Origin: Humulus lupulus
Lineage: Eukaryota; Streptophyta; Magnoliopsida; Rosales; Cannabaceae
Length of the DNA: 64,000 nucleotides
Direction: 5' to 3'
Assembly: GCF_963169125.1 (NCBI RefSeq)
Contig: NC_084794.1
Location: 91,557,018-91,621,017 of the forward strand
The notes under the pieces are model-generated. The model searched no databases and was not told the origin of the DNA. It saw only the letters and a program-made list of their open reading frames with translations. Position numbers and translations under genes: made by a program. Below are positions 1-11,800 of the stretch, one piece after another. Numbering within the stretch: position 1 is the stretch's first letter; each line of letters begins with the position of its first letter.

Positions 1-429
1 CGGCTCTGCCAGCGGTCCTCTGACCAGCATTATTATTCCCTGCTCCTGGCTGGTTGCTCCTCGTGCTGCGGTTTGGTCATTGGCCTGGGTTAACTGAGTA
101 GCTGCTTCTAGAGCAAGTTCTACCTCGCGATGCTGTCGGTCGCCCTCCTCCTGTCGTTGTCTGATCTCTACGCTTTTGGCCTCCATATCGCGCCTTTGCT
201 GCTCGAATGCAGCTTTCTGCCTGGCCATTTCCTCAGCAAAAGACTCATGGCGAGCATTGAATTACATCATCTCTTCCTGGAAAGCCCCCATGGCCCCCTA
301 GAGTTGTTCGACCTCTGGAGCCATCTCCTCAAGAAAGACCCTGGGCTCAGTGTCAGGGTTGTCAGGTGCAGGACCTTCTGGTCTAACAGTTTTGTTTGCA
401 GTTGACGTACCAGGCTTCCTGGGTGCCAT
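1..429 (-). pseudogene. gag N-terminus of a minus-strand Ty3/gypsy element, cut by the window edge
   Basis: Read on the minus strand from an ATG at 429, this gives a protein starting MAPRKPGTS, followed by a charged, Glu/Gln-rich stretch that looks like a coiled coil. That is the usual beginning of a gypsy Gag. An in-frame TAG near 291 interrupts it, so the copy is not functional. The frame runs off the left edge, so the rest of gag-pol lies outside the window. The adjacent primer-binding site and LTR (487-1514) fix the orientation. The lineage is inferred to be Tat-like because the primer-binding site is identical to that of the Tat element at 7302-20761. Confidence 0.6.
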
Positions 430-463
430 ATTGGTAGGATAGTAGTGTGTTTCTTCTATTCAG

Positions 464-482
464 GCTCTCAATGAAAGCACCA
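464..482 (-). other. Primer-binding site of the left-edge element
   Basis: The minus strand reads TGGTGCTTTCATTGAGAGC directly inside the LTR end at 487. The same 19 bases occur at 19792-19810, inside the 5' LTR of the Tat element. It is not the common initiator-Met primer-binding site. Confidence 0.65.
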
Positions 483-486
483 AAAA

Positions 487-1514
487 TGTTGACCACGATT
501 TTGGCCAACGACGAGTAGACGTCAAAACTACAGTAAGCCTTGAATAGAAAATAACGACACAAATAATTTTATAATGGTTCAATCTCAATTTGTTGATAAT
601 AGCCTAATCCACCTAGAGTTATGATATATGTAGCCTACACTTAAGATCAGATGAACCTGAGCCAACTGAGTTTCTCAAGTGTAAGTAAAAAAAATACAAA
701 GTTTATCTCTCTAGAGAATACAAGCTTTCTCTCTCTAAGCTCTCTCAGAAAATGCCCAAAGAATGCCCCAAGTAACAGTCCCAAAGTCTCCAAATTAGAG
801 AGTCTAAAAGTCTCCAAAAGATCAAATCCTTCAAATGATGCCATGAGCTCTTTATTTATAGGCTCATGGATCGTACATGAAAAAAATCTCGTTTTGACGG
901 GGTCCTTGGTTGTTTCAACCAACTTTAATTAATAAACTAATAAACAAATCCAAATTGCAACAATATAGGTATTACTTCAGGATATCTGAGAGATTCGCGC
1001 GGTAGTTGCGAGCGATTCGGGTTAAAGTTGTTACTGAGATTCTGTAAAGAAGTCACTGGATGGTTAACTCCTGAGATTCTGATTCGTCCGGTCGACCAAT
1101 CCATTCCCCGATGTAACTGGTTGGCTATATCACATTACTGAAGTGACTGGCAGCCAAAACACATTACTGGTCGGCCTAGACACATTACTGGTCGGATAGC
1201 ACTATTCTCTGATGTGACTGGTCAGGCACAACATCTTACTGAAGTGATTGGTTGGACAAAACAACTTCCTAGTCGGGTAGAATTCCTCACTGGTTGGTCA
1301 AAAGCCTTATCTGGTCGGGCAAATCACTTCCTGACCAGGTAAATTAATTCCTAACCAGTAATATCACAACTCCGTAGGTCAACTTTCAACCTTTGCACTT
1401 TCTTGGTCAACACATTTATGGACTATTAATGTGTCATTTACTGATCATGCACTGCCACCTGTCACTTCTGATTGCTACATCATCGAACTAAAATTTTGGG
1501 GATAATAGTTATCA
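487..1514 (-). mobile_element. 5' LTR of the left-edge gypsy element
   Basis: This 1028-bp LTR starts TGTTGACC and ends TTATCA in plus orientation, so it has the TG...CA termini expected of an LTR. It lies directly outside the primer-binding site and gag start of the minus-strand element. The region 1100-1350 is rich in degenerate copies of short words such as actggtcgg and cacattactg. The target duplication cannot be checked because the partner LTR is outside the window. Confidence 0.6.
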
Positions 1515-1752
1515 TATTATATATATATATATATATTTAAAAAATCATAAACAATGTTTTGGTTACGTACAATGCACATTTGCTTAGTTTTATTTATAGA
1601 GAATTTATTAATTATTTTTATTAAATTTGTATCATTGTCATATAAATTTCAAATAAATAAATAATATTATATATAAAAGAATGACATAAACATATTAAAA
1701 GATAAATTATAGTTTTTTTAAAATATATATAATATGCTAACATTTTTAAATA
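1515..1752. repeat. AT-rich intergenic repeat
   Basis: There is no coding potential here. A 30-bp block at 1673-1702 recurs directly at 3191-3220. An 18-bp word near 1547-1564 recurs inverted near 3228-3245. The stretch between was therefore probably one AT-rich repeat before a solo LTR landed in it. Confidence 0.4.
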
Positions 1753-2517
1753 TGTTGACGCCGTTTTTCGTCAACTTAAATATGAAGAGCACTAAACACA
1801 GAATTAAGAAAATAAATAAGAACAATTGGGATTTTACGTGGTTCAGCAGTTAAAATCTGCCTAGTCCACGAGTCAATATTATAGAGTGATGGAATTCTCT
1901 TAAAGCTTTTACAAAGCAATTTTGCAGAGTATTCCCAGTACCAAATTGTGTGTGTCCACAAATGGAATTCTCCAGTCTATTTATAGACTAGTTAACAAAA
2001 CATTTTCCATTTTATTTCGAGAAGTTACAATTCAAATTTAATATTCATATAATTAAATACATTAATTATATAATATCTCATGATAATCGGGATTTATTAT
2101 CAGATTATAACAAATCCCTAAGGAATAGGGATTTTCTAACAGCAACCGCGTTCAAACTGGATTACCAACCTTGAACATACAATTTACACACTTTCGAGAT
2201 CGACCAACATCACGAGCTCATCACTCTGGTTAGCCTCATCCTTAGCCAGTTAATTCACTGAACATAACCATCAGAGATCAACCTATTCGAGCTTGCAATG
2301 AAGGTTCGAATTGCACTCAGACTTTGTAGAAGATCCATCCTTTCGAGCTTGATGCCTAAGCTCGAACCTTCTTAACTAGTGTTCAGTCGCCAAATGGAAC
2401 AACTCAGGAAATATATTAATTTATACTGCTGAACCCTTACTTGCCATTTTCGAGCTTACACTTTATGAGCCTACATTTCGAAACCAAAATTTTTATTCTC
2501 GAAATTTGGGTGTAACA
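1753..2517 (-). mobile_element. Solo LTR, minus orientation
   Basis: This 765-bp LTR starts TGTTGACG and ends TGTAACA in plus orientation. It is flanked by a perfect 5-bp target duplication, AAATA, at 1748-1752 and 2518-2522. No internal domain is present, so it is a solo LTR left by recombination between two LTRs. It is the same family as the LTR at 4914-5636, in the opposite orientation. Shared blocks include the element promoter, the string ending in a TATAAATAG-type box, and the phrase around ggactaggcagattttaactgctgaacc. Confidence 0.85.
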
Positions 2518-2559
2518 AAATATAAATGATAATTTTTTTTAATAAAAATTAGCATTATG

Positions 2560-2815
2560 TATTATATATTATTGTTATAATTATATTTTATAATATTTAA
2601 ATTTATATTAATATAAGTATTAAATATCTAGTCTTGTATTAAATATTATTATAATAATAATATTTTATAACATTTAAATTTATATTAATATAATTATTAA
2701 ATATCTATTCTTGTATTATATATTATTATAATTATAATATTTTATAACATTTGAATTTAAATTTGAATTTGAATTTGAATTTGAATTTATATTAATATAA
2801 TTATTAAATATGTAT
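2560..2815. repeat. AT-rich tandem repeat (about 80-bp unit) with a hexamer run
   Basis: Units built around cttgtattaaatattattat, a tttataacatttaaattt block and ttaatataattattaaat repeat two to three times. The last unit carries an (ATTTGA)n run at about 2751-2788. Further units of the same family lie at 3590-3725 and 5637-5790. Confidence 0.6.
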
Positions 2816-3589
2816 TTCTATTAGTTTTGAAGGTATATTATGTTAATATTTAGAATATTTTGTTAAAGTTAATAAAACAAACCATTAAAACCAAGAATTT
2901 TTGTTATCTACACACTTTTTATATAGAAGGATATATTGCTCATTAAACTTGAACCTCTCAATTAATAATTGTAATTTTGAATAACAAATTATTGCTACAT
3001 TGTGGATTAAACATATATTTTCCTTTCCTTAGCTATAGTGTCTTGGCAAACCATCAATATTCATTGATTTGATTAGGATATGGCTATATGGACGTGTAGT
3101 TATAAGTACTAGCTAGCTATTTATGAAGCAATTGAAATTTCATTGTTCAATTATCGTGTATATATTTGTAAAAAATAAACAATAAAATATATAAAAGAAT
3201 GACATAAACATATTAAAAGAAAATTTGAACCAAAACATTGTTTATGAATTTTTAAAATATATATTAATATAATAACATTTTAAATCACAAACTACTCTAT
3301 TTTAAGTGCAAAATATTCATGATATTATTCAAATCACACCTCAATTATTGGAGAATAAGCTTGTCTATTCTTGATTGAAGAGAAATTTTATCTTACTATC
3401 TTATGTAGTTACACAATCATATTTTTTGTACACACAACATCTATATGTAATGTATTTATAATATTTGTTGTTATTTAATATGAATATATTTATATATATA
3501 TATTTATATTAGTTAGATTAAGTAATAAAAGAAAGTAACATGTTTTTTTAAATATAAATACTAATTTTTTTTTATAAAAATTAGGGTCA
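2816..3589. other. AT-rich intergenic sequence
   Basis: I see no gene. It contains the second copy of the 30-bp direct repeat (3191-3220) and the inverted word (3228-3245) described for 1515-1752. Confidence 0.4.
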
Positions 3590-3725
3590 TGTATTAAATA
3601 TTATTATAATAATGATATCTTATAATATTTGAATTTATAGTAATATAATTATTATAATAATGATATTTTATATTATTTGAATTTATATTAATATAATTAC
3701 TAAATATTTTTCTACCTAATTTTAT
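3590..3725. repeat. Further units of the AT-rich tandem repeat
   Basis: Two degenerate units of the same family as 2560-2815. The array resumes at 5637, directly after the LTR at 4914-5636, which suggests that the element between was inserted into a longer array. Confidence 0.5.
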
Positions 3726-3745
3726 AATATATTAAAATGTGTTCG

Positions 3746-4913
3746 TAAATTTGGGATTGAAAGGTTAGCCTGCCCCCGGTTTTGATTCAAGTGATCTCGA
3801 AGATCAGGGTTGTCCCAATATTCTTGGTTTCGGTGCTCACCGACCTACTCGGGCCCCCACCGATTCTCATAAGACAATGACATCTAACAAAGAAGAAAAA
3901 GGTGAGGGTCCATTATATAAAAAATGAGGAAAAGATTAAGATCTTGATAACTCGAGCTCCCAGGCTCGAGATAACGCGATCACCTTAGTCGAGCCTGAAG
4001 GCTCGAAATGGTGAGATTAACTCAAATGCCAACACTGAACTGTTATGAAGTTCGGGGTATCGAGGGTGTACCCACGAGAGTGTGGGGGAGTTATCGTCAG
4101 TTTAAGCGTATCCCAAATTTCTAGGAAAAAGTGGGCAGTTACCCAAAAATGCAATATTATCGGGATACATGCACTAAAACTCTAATTCAAAACCCTATTT
4201 CTTAAGCCACACGAAACCTATAACCTATTACCCCATAAGCTAGAGAAAGAAACCATTTCTATCTGATTTCACTAAAACCTTTTGTCCAAACACATCTCTA
4301 ATCACTACAAATCTACCCAAATCAAAAACTATCTAGTGCAAAATAAGTTTTAAGAATCTGGTAGAAAGAAAAACTTTTTTTACGCACAAAGGAAACACAT
4401 ATAAAAAAAATAATATATACATATATGAAGATCAGAAAGCTTACACAAAGTGGGCTGTGGGTACCAGGAAATCGTCGATTGTAAAAGGGGTAGCAGGAAC
4501 AATCCTACGGAGCCGAAGGTGGAAAGAACACTTTGTTTCTTTGGCTTGGAGAACAAGCAAAGAGTTGAGAGCCTGGTTCATGGTTTTTCTTCTGAAAATT
4601 AGAGAGCAAAGTGAATGGGAAAAGGATGGTGAATGGGTTTAAATAGGCAAAAAGGTGGTGCTCAAAAAAGAGATATAGGCCCTTGATTTGAGTTTAAAGG
4701 TGATCCAAAGGATCACGTTTGATTCCAAAAAGTTGGCAGCAAAAAGGGCATAGGAAAGGACGTGTGCAGATTGGAAGGTACTCACTCTCGGTATGCAATC
4801 CCCTAATGACATGTGTCCACACTCGAGTGTGGTAGGTGGACACATTTTTCGAAAGTGAAGTTCAAAAGTTTCCTTCTCAGAGGATTCGAACCAACACTTT
4901 TGAGGGGGCAAAA
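3746..4913 (+). mobile_element. 3' internal remnant of a Tat-like LTR element
   Basis: This non-coding stretch ends in a polypurine tract (gagggggcaaaa) that abuts the LTR at 4914, so it is the 3' internal end of a plus-strand element. No integrase is left, so the element is 5'-truncated. On the minus strand, a TATA-like box at 4645-4638 is followed by a short ORF starting MNQALNSLL (ATG near 4581). That ORF runs into a splice-donor-like TGT|GTAAGC near 4443. This mimics the promoter and leader exon of the antisense genes in the two larger Tat elements. Confidence 0.5.
4638..4645 (-). promoter_or_regulatory. Possible antisense TATA box in the Tat-like remnant
   Basis: The minus strand reads TATTTAAA about 270 bp inside the 3' LTR, pointing away from it into the element. 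Its position matches the antisense TATA boxes of the other two Tat elements (8861 and 58726). Confidence 0.35.
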
Positions 4914-5636
4914 TGTTACACCCAAATTTTGAGAATAAATAAATAGCCTCGAAATGTAGGCTTGAAAAGAGTAAGCTCGAAAATAACAAGTGTTGGTTGT
5001 ACACTTGTATAAATTGACATGACTCCAGGACTGGTCAATTATTAACACTCAAGCATGGGTGCATTGTTTGAGCTCAAGTTGCAGGCTCGAAGGCACTGAT
5101 CTTCTCCAAAGAATGAGTTCGGTAGAGACACTAGATGAGGAGGAGGTTGACTAGAATGATGAGCTCGAAGTCTGCATCGGTCTCGAAAGCGCATCAGCCT
5201 TACAATTGAGCTCAGCAACACGTTTTGCACACAACAACTATTAGGGAATCCCTATTCCCTAGGGATTTGTTGATATCAGATATAAAATCCCTATTATCAT
5301 GGGATATTACGTAATTAATGCATTTATTTGTATTTATTTCAAATTTAAATGATTGATTGTAACTTCCAGAAATAAGGGGAAGATATTCTATCAACCAGGT
5401 CTATAAATAGCCTGGGGAATTTCATTTGTAGTCACGCACAAATTGTACTAGAGAATACTCTGTCAAATTGCTTCCTGAAAAAGCTTTGAGATAGTATTGA
5501 GAGAAATAATATTGACTCATGGACTAGGCAGATTTTAACTGCTGAACCATGTAAAAAGCTTGTGAATTTTTCTTTTTTTTTCTGCAACATTGTTTAGTGC
5601 TTTTCATATCTAAGTTACCGAAAAACGACGTCAACA
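4914..5636 (+). mobile_element. 3' LTR of a Tat-like element, plus orientation
   Basis: This 723-bp LTR runs from TGTTACACCC to GTCAACA. It is preceded by a polypurine tract and contains a CTATAAATAG promoter near 5400. It belongs to the same family as the solo LTR at 1753-2517. No 5' LTR is visible upstream, and the AT-rich array resumes immediately downstream. Confidence 0.75.
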
Positions 5637-5790
5637 ATTATTTTATAATATTTGAATTTATATGAATATAATTATTAAATATATAGCTAGTCTTGTATTA
5701 TATATTATTATAATAATGATATTTTATAATATTTGAATTTATATTAATATAATTATCAAATATTAATATAATTATTAATATAAACCCTAA
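5637..5790. repeat. AT-rich tandem repeat, continued
   Basis: Two more units of the array seen at 2560-2815 and 3590-3725, starting at the first base after the LTR. Confidence 0.5.
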
Positions 5791-5799
5791 TTTTAAAAA

Positions 5800-6400
5800 A
5801 GAAAATCCCAACCACCATTGGAGACCTTCTACCCATTTTTTTAGCAGTCACTATTGAAGAAACAAGAGAATGAAGAAAAATAAAAGGAAGAAAGAAAGGA
5901 AAGAGAGAAAGCACAAAAGACGAGAGCTTGAAGATAAGAGCCATTTTAAGACATATATTTTGGCTTGATTATCTCTACACTCATCTTAGTAATTTTATTT
6001 ATTCCTTTGAATTTCCTTAACTATGAATTGTTTTTATATAAGTGTTTTTGAGATATCTATTATGAGCTAAACTTTTTGTAGCTAGAATAATTAATGAACT
6101 CTATTATGTAATTATTGGTACTTGTTATTGAAGGTTAATGTTAATTGAGATTTATTCATTCAAGTGATTCTATTGTTTACTAGTTGTTTTTGTTTTGCCA
6201 TCAATTGTAAGTAATTTAATTAACTTTTAATGCTGAAAGGGTTATGGTTAATGGACAGAAGACTTGAATGGTGCAAGATTACTCTGTTTGATTGTAATTT
6301 GTAATGGTATAGACATATATTATTTATTATATTCTTAATATAATGTTTGATTGATTAAATAAGTATTACAAAAGGAGTATTATTTAATATAGTGGAAGAA
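5800..6400 (+). mobile_element. Left half of an unclassified outer LTR-like repeat
   Basis: Non-coding. It begins with a purine-rich leader (aagaaaggaaagagagaaag), followed by prose-like AT-rich sequence including the word gagctaaactttttgtagct. This resembles the 3' part of long gypsy LTRs. The matching right half appears to be 20883-21350, which ends with a tgtgcacacttgcac-type motif. A related sequence in reverse orientation lies at 62831-64000. The boundaries are uncertain. Confidence 0.35.
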
Positions 6401-7301
6401 TGTTATATTATTTATAATAATATAATATTAGATTAAATAAATGTGACAAAATGAGTTTGTCACATTTTGTAACATCATTTCAGAGTTACAAATAAGTAAG
6501 ACAAATGTGTGTGTCCAAATTTGTAACATACTTTTGGGAGTTACACATCTTACAAAATCAGTAACCATTTGTAATCTCCAAAAGATTACCTATTAATGCA
6601 TAAAATAAGAGTTACACATTCCCAAATTGAATTCCATGAGCTATTATGTTGAATAGTTGTTGGAGATGTAATTTTGACTCCTATTAGGTGTATGGAAGTT
6701 ACAAAATCAAAAGGGAAAAGAGTTTGGATGTTTTTGTGGCAAAGTGCAAAAATTGGGAGGTTACAAGCGCTCTAGGCCTTGGCCTGGGAAACAAAGGCTC
6801 ACGGTCGCGGCCTAGGGTGCTAACAACCAAATCTCATTTTCCCATTTTCAACAATTCAAATGTTTGGAACACTTCAAGTAACTCCCAAATCTTCCATTTA
6901 ATTCCATAGAAACCCAATTTAACATTAGTAACAACCAAGGGGTTGGTGGAATTTAAAATTCAAAGGGTGTCTCAAAACTCTATAAATAGAGACCATTTGG
7001 TCACTTGTGAATAAGAGTTTTTCATCCATTTTAGCACTTGGTTGAAAAACAATAAGGATTGATAATTCCAGAGATCTATTTCCTAAACTTGAGAGTCCCT
7101 TAGTACTAAGAGAATACAGAGAAATAAGCTTTTGGATAAATGTTTCGAACCTTGTTCAAGTCTAGTGATCTCCACCACTCTTCACTTAAAGTTGTGTAAG
7201 TGTGAGAGTTTTCTTCTTTATTCTTGTTGTTTGTTTTGTAACTTTTTCTTTGAGTTTCTAATCTCCTTCTCTTCTACTTCTTCATATATCTATTTTACTT
7301 G
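6401..7301 (+). mobile_element. Left part of an unclassified LTR (possibly copia), split by the Tat element
   Basis: It starts TGTTATATTATTT and continues with attagattaaataaatgtgac, a TATAAATAG box near 6981, and a leader with the words agcacttgg and aataagcttttgga. The same sequence in the same order makes up the solo LTR at 45598-46765. The copy is interrupted at 7302 by the Tat element and resumes at 20762-20882. No target duplication could be matched, and the start may lie slightly upstream. Confidence 0.6.
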
Positions 7302-8287
7302 TGTTTACCGAGATTTTTGGAAACTTTAATAATAGAAGATTAGAGAGCTTATAAGAAAGGATTTGAGGAGTAAAGACAAGGTTTTTACATGGTTGGGGCG
7401 TTAATAAGCCTTAGTCCATGAGACAGTTGTATTAGAGCTTAGAGAACCTTTGACAATGGAGTTTTTCTACAAGTTTGAGCAGAGTAACTGCTTACCATTC
7501 AAAAATCCCCTATCCTCAATGCACCACTATTCGTATTTATAGGCATGGGAGTGCACTGGGCTTGGGCCAGGCTGACCCGGGCCCAATAAGGGCACAAATA
7601 CCATTAGCTCCTCTGACGGGAGCCCAATACAAAGGATTAAAATATGAAACGTACAATAGTCAAAGCCCATTGGGCCAAACCAAACCATATCTTATTCTAA
7701 GACATGCGACAAACGGGGGTTTCAGTCTGGGTACTCTAGGTTGATGAAGAAGATTTGGGGGACAAGATCGGTCAGAGTAGTGGCGGCGCAGTTCTGAACC
7801 AATGACGTACAATCCCGAGGTAGTCTCTTCTGCAGGTTTAAGCGTGGGGACAACCCCCACGCTTCATGGGACAATTTCAGTATCTTAGGCACTTTACCTC
7901 TCCAACCTCAAACAACCGACTCGCGTTTGTTTACCAACGTCCCCCTCTGTTTACCAAGGTCCTGGACCATTTACTAGGGTCCTGAACCATTTACCAAGAT
8001 CCAGGTCTAACCACAGCGATCTCGGCTCCCATCTTGGTTTTGCGAACCGCGACCTTCTCTGTTGCGCCTCGGGATGTTGGGGGGAGCGGTTCCGGGACCA
8101 TACCACCTGCCCCAGCGGAGGTCCCAGTCCGCACTCCCGGACGCCCTTCGAGCCTTGCCCAAACTTGGGCTGCCAACATCCGTTTTTGTCTCGTCAAATG
8201 AGCCCGATCTGGGCCTTAACTCCAAATCGGGCGGCCCACAGGCTTAGAGTGTGAACCTGGACACCCGGAAAGAAAAAGGGGATAACA
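7302..8287 (-). mobile_element. 3' LTR of the Tat element
   Basis: This 986-bp LTR runs from TGTTTACCGAG to GGGGATAACA in plus orientation. It is nearly collinear with the 948-bp 5' LTR at 19814-20761. The length difference comes largely from about 30 bp around 8105-8135 that the other copy lacks. Confidence 0.85.
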
Positions 8288-8300
8288 ATTACCCCCCAAG
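8288..8300 (-). other. Polypurine tract of the Tat element
   Basis: The minus strand reads GGCTTGGGGGGTAAT immediately before the LTR start. This is the position of the plus-strand primer. Confidence 0.6.
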
Positions 8301-8860
8301 CCTTCATCTGGACTCGTGTGGTGGAGGCTTGTCTCCCTCCCAGATCATCTCATCACTTCCCAGTTTGTTTCCAAGGCGACGAGCCCGCAGGTGAGGGGCA
8401 CTGCGTGCTGAACAATCATGGAATTAAACCCTACTACGATGCCCTGGGTTGAATCCAAAGGGCTCAGACCATTTACCAGAATCCGAGTTCGTTTACCATA
8501 GATCCGGTTCATTACGAGGGGTGCACATGTCCCCTTGTCACTAGCGCATTGATGGCACTAGGTCTTGAAAGGTCAGCAAACACCCTATTGGTTACTGTGC
8601 TAGGGGCTAGCATGTTGGCTCAGTCTACGACGCGTCCCATCCGCACGTGTTCCCATTATTTCCTTTGCGACAAGGTGGACTGTTGGATGGGGCGACCTTT
8701 GAGGTGCTCTTTTTCTGGGCCATTGGATCGGGGTGGAGCGGATCATGCCTCGGGAGTACCGTGATCCAGTACTCGATCCATTAATGTCCCTGCACGATCT
8801 AGGATCGTCTGATAGGGGGGATCGCGCCTAGACGTTAGATCAAAACAACCTTTTGGCTCT

Positions 8861-8867
8861 TATAAAT
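8861..8867 (+). promoter_or_regulatory. TATA box of the antisense gene in the Tat element
   Basis: TATAAATAGCC lies about 570 bp inside the 3' LTR and points into the element, opposite to gag-pol. A leader exon (from about 8890, splice donor ACA|GTAAGT at 9134) follows at the expected distance. Confidence 0.55.
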
Positions 8868-8883
8868 AGCCTCAAGTTTTCAT

Positions 8884-11800
8884 TTGAAATCTTTACATTC
8901 TCAGAAAAGAAAAACACTTAAAGGATCTTTTATGACCGAGCTTGCCGACGACATTTTCCATCGTCTTCGCCGTCGCCTGTTCCCAATGCGCCCAGTATCC
9001 ACACCTTTGCCTGAGCAGACGACATCGGCCTGCCCCATAGACGAGCTTTTGGGCCGCCTTCACCTGTTTAAAGCCGTGATTTTTCCATCACTGCTGCTGG
9101 AAACCCACCATTCTTCACAACCAGCCTTTTACAGTAAGTTTTCCTGACTTTTGCTTTTATTTTCTTGCATTTTCCATATCGTCATATTTATCTATTTAGG
9201 CTGTTAAATCTTGCCTGCGTTTAGATAGGCTCTAGGTGCCTTAGAGTAGGTTAGGAAAAGAAAACTAGTCCGGACTGTCCCGGATCTCCTCGGGCTCGGG
9301 TGGTTCCCGAACAAGTTGCAATAGGCTGGCTTAGGAGAACAGCCAGATCCTTTCCTTTTCTTTTTTGTTCCCGATCAAGGTTCCGCGACTTCTTAGTGAT
9401 CCCGAACCTGATCCAGAGGGGACTCCTCCAAGAAGTTCGTAGGAGAGACCCCGTACCTTAACCGACCTTCTTGGGTTTTGGTGCTAACTGCTTGGTTGTT
9501 TGTTTTGTTCTATTTTGCTCCCAAATCATCAGCCATGACCTCGGGCGTCACCCTTCATTCGGAAGAACAAGTTAATGCGGCCCCTATCACTCTATCCGGG
9601 TCCAAGACTCCCAAAGGCAACAGGTGGGAGATTGACGTGGTGCAGAACCTTTTTCGAAACTACCGAATGTTGTACGCGCTAGAAAAGCATTTGGGCGTGG
9701 AGTCGACTCCCGGACTATTCTATAACCGCCTGGCCAGAAGATAGGAGAAGGCTCACACCGGCGTGGGTGAGTTCAAAGCCTAGAGTGTAGGCCACATCAG
9801 TGCGGGAGCAACTTTCCCGCTCCACGACTACTTTGTGCAATTCCTCAAATTTGTAGGGATTGCGTCATTCCAACTCCTGCCTCAAGCATACCGGCTGCTC
9901 GCGGGATGGCGCGTCTTTTGCATCGCGAAGCAGATTCTGGATGCCACCCCGGTAGAGGTGCTATATTTCTACAAGTTGGATCCGCAGGTCAACGTCAAGG
10001 ACAAGACCCTGGATGGATTCTACAGGCTAAAACCGCGGGGCAACTACGCCGCTCCTACCAGCACCTGGAAGCATCCCCTGGATGTCAGACATTACTGGTT
10101 CATGACATCCGGGTTTCTTATAAAAAAGAACCCCACGCTGATGCTGGACTTCCAGCGAGTGGGTAAGTGGTTTCCCGTTCCCTAGCTTCCTTTTTGTTTT
10201 CACTTTTTATTCCTCATTCTCAACTCATTGCCTTGGGTGGCAAGACCCTATGCCCAGACCCCCCTCACCCAGTTCATCCTAGACCGGAAGAGACTCTACT
10301 CCGAGCTAAGCGCGGAGGATTTGGACGTAGGGGGCTACATCAACACCGAAAACCTCCAAGTGGTCGAGATGCTAGCGGCCAACCAAATGATCAAGGCCCC
10401 GAGCCTCCGGGGGAAACAATGTGAGAAAGACCCTGCATTGAGGGAGGTGCTGGCCCTTGAGCACATTAGGGCTGTAGAGGACGCGGCTCGGGCAGACGCG
10501 GCCAAAAGGAAACAGGACCAGGCTCAGCAAAGGGAGAGCGCCACCTCCGAGGAGCTGGAAGCCCTCTTTGACGAGGCCCAACCGAACATGAGGACCCCTG
10601 GTGCTAGTGTATCAGGGCGAGGTAATTCGCCTTTGCTTTTGACTTATGCTCCCCAAGTTGGGGACTTAGTTAGGGATAGACTAGTTTATCGAGGCCCCCT
10701 GTTCGGGGCTGATAGGGAGATGAGGCCTTCGTCTCCCATCACTGTCGATTCAAAAACTCTCATGTACTCGTCCGGGTTCCTTTAGTATGGGAACTTCCTA
10801 TACCCGAATGACATGGGAGATCGAATCCATTCCTTCGCCTTAGGAGAATTGAGTCGAGTTTGAGGTCTAGACAAGGGTTCGTCCTGGATTATTTTTAGGT
10901 TTGATATTACTCATTCACATTGAATTGCTTATTTTGCTAACCCCTTTTTTGTTTGTGTCTGTTCCAGAAGATTCCGACATGTCCAATCCCGTGGAAAAAA
11001 TGAAGCAGGCCCTCGAGGTCCGGGCTACCAAGGTGAGGGCTTTGGCCAAAAAAACTGCTAGAGGTACATCCACGCCGAAGCCAGTGCCGGAATCTCATTC
11101 CATCGGGGAGGCTTTAGCCGTGGTCCCGATCACAACCGTTGATCCTGCCCCAGCTCCCCCAGCTCATCCTCCGGTAATCGACTTAGAGCAGGACCTGCCG
11201 GCGAGTCAGAGTTCTGGGAAGAGAGCTGCGGACTCGGGTGCGGACGAAGCCGCAGCAGGGGCGAAGAGGGACAAGACCAAAGGTGCTGGCTTGGCCGAGG
11301 AATCTTCTGGGGAGATTCATCTCGCCGCCAAGGAAAACCCGGAAGTGCCCGTGCTCCCAGTCCATCTGGCTTTACCCGAAGAGGGGGAGGCAGTCTTGCG
11401 GGACGAACAGTCCAAGCTGGTAACCCGGACTTGGGAGAAAAGAGAGGAGGTCTACCGGGCCCTGATGATTCGTCGTCAGGTTGAGTTCTCGGAGCATTCG
11501 ACAGCATTCAATGATCCCCAGTCGATCGTGGACTGGCTGGTTGCCGAGACAGGATTTCATCCCAAAATGGGGTAGGACACGGTTCCGTTCGCTGTGGACT
11601 TGTTGGACCAGGTGGGGAATACCATGTCCAACCTTCAGTTGAAGCGGTACGCCACCATCGCCAACCAAGACATGTTGTTCATCTCCCTGGCCCTCCGCCA
11701 TCAAGCCACAACTGTAAGTTATCCGTTTACATCTTTTTTTTCTTCTTGGACTTCTAGTTCAGATTTTTCTAACTTCAATTTGTTCCAGGATGCTCTACTG

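Noticed and set aside
4639..5048. Minus-strand ORFs of 81-121 codons across the polypurine tract and LTR
   Set aside because: They cross the LTR boundary, have no family resemblance and are best explained as chance frames.
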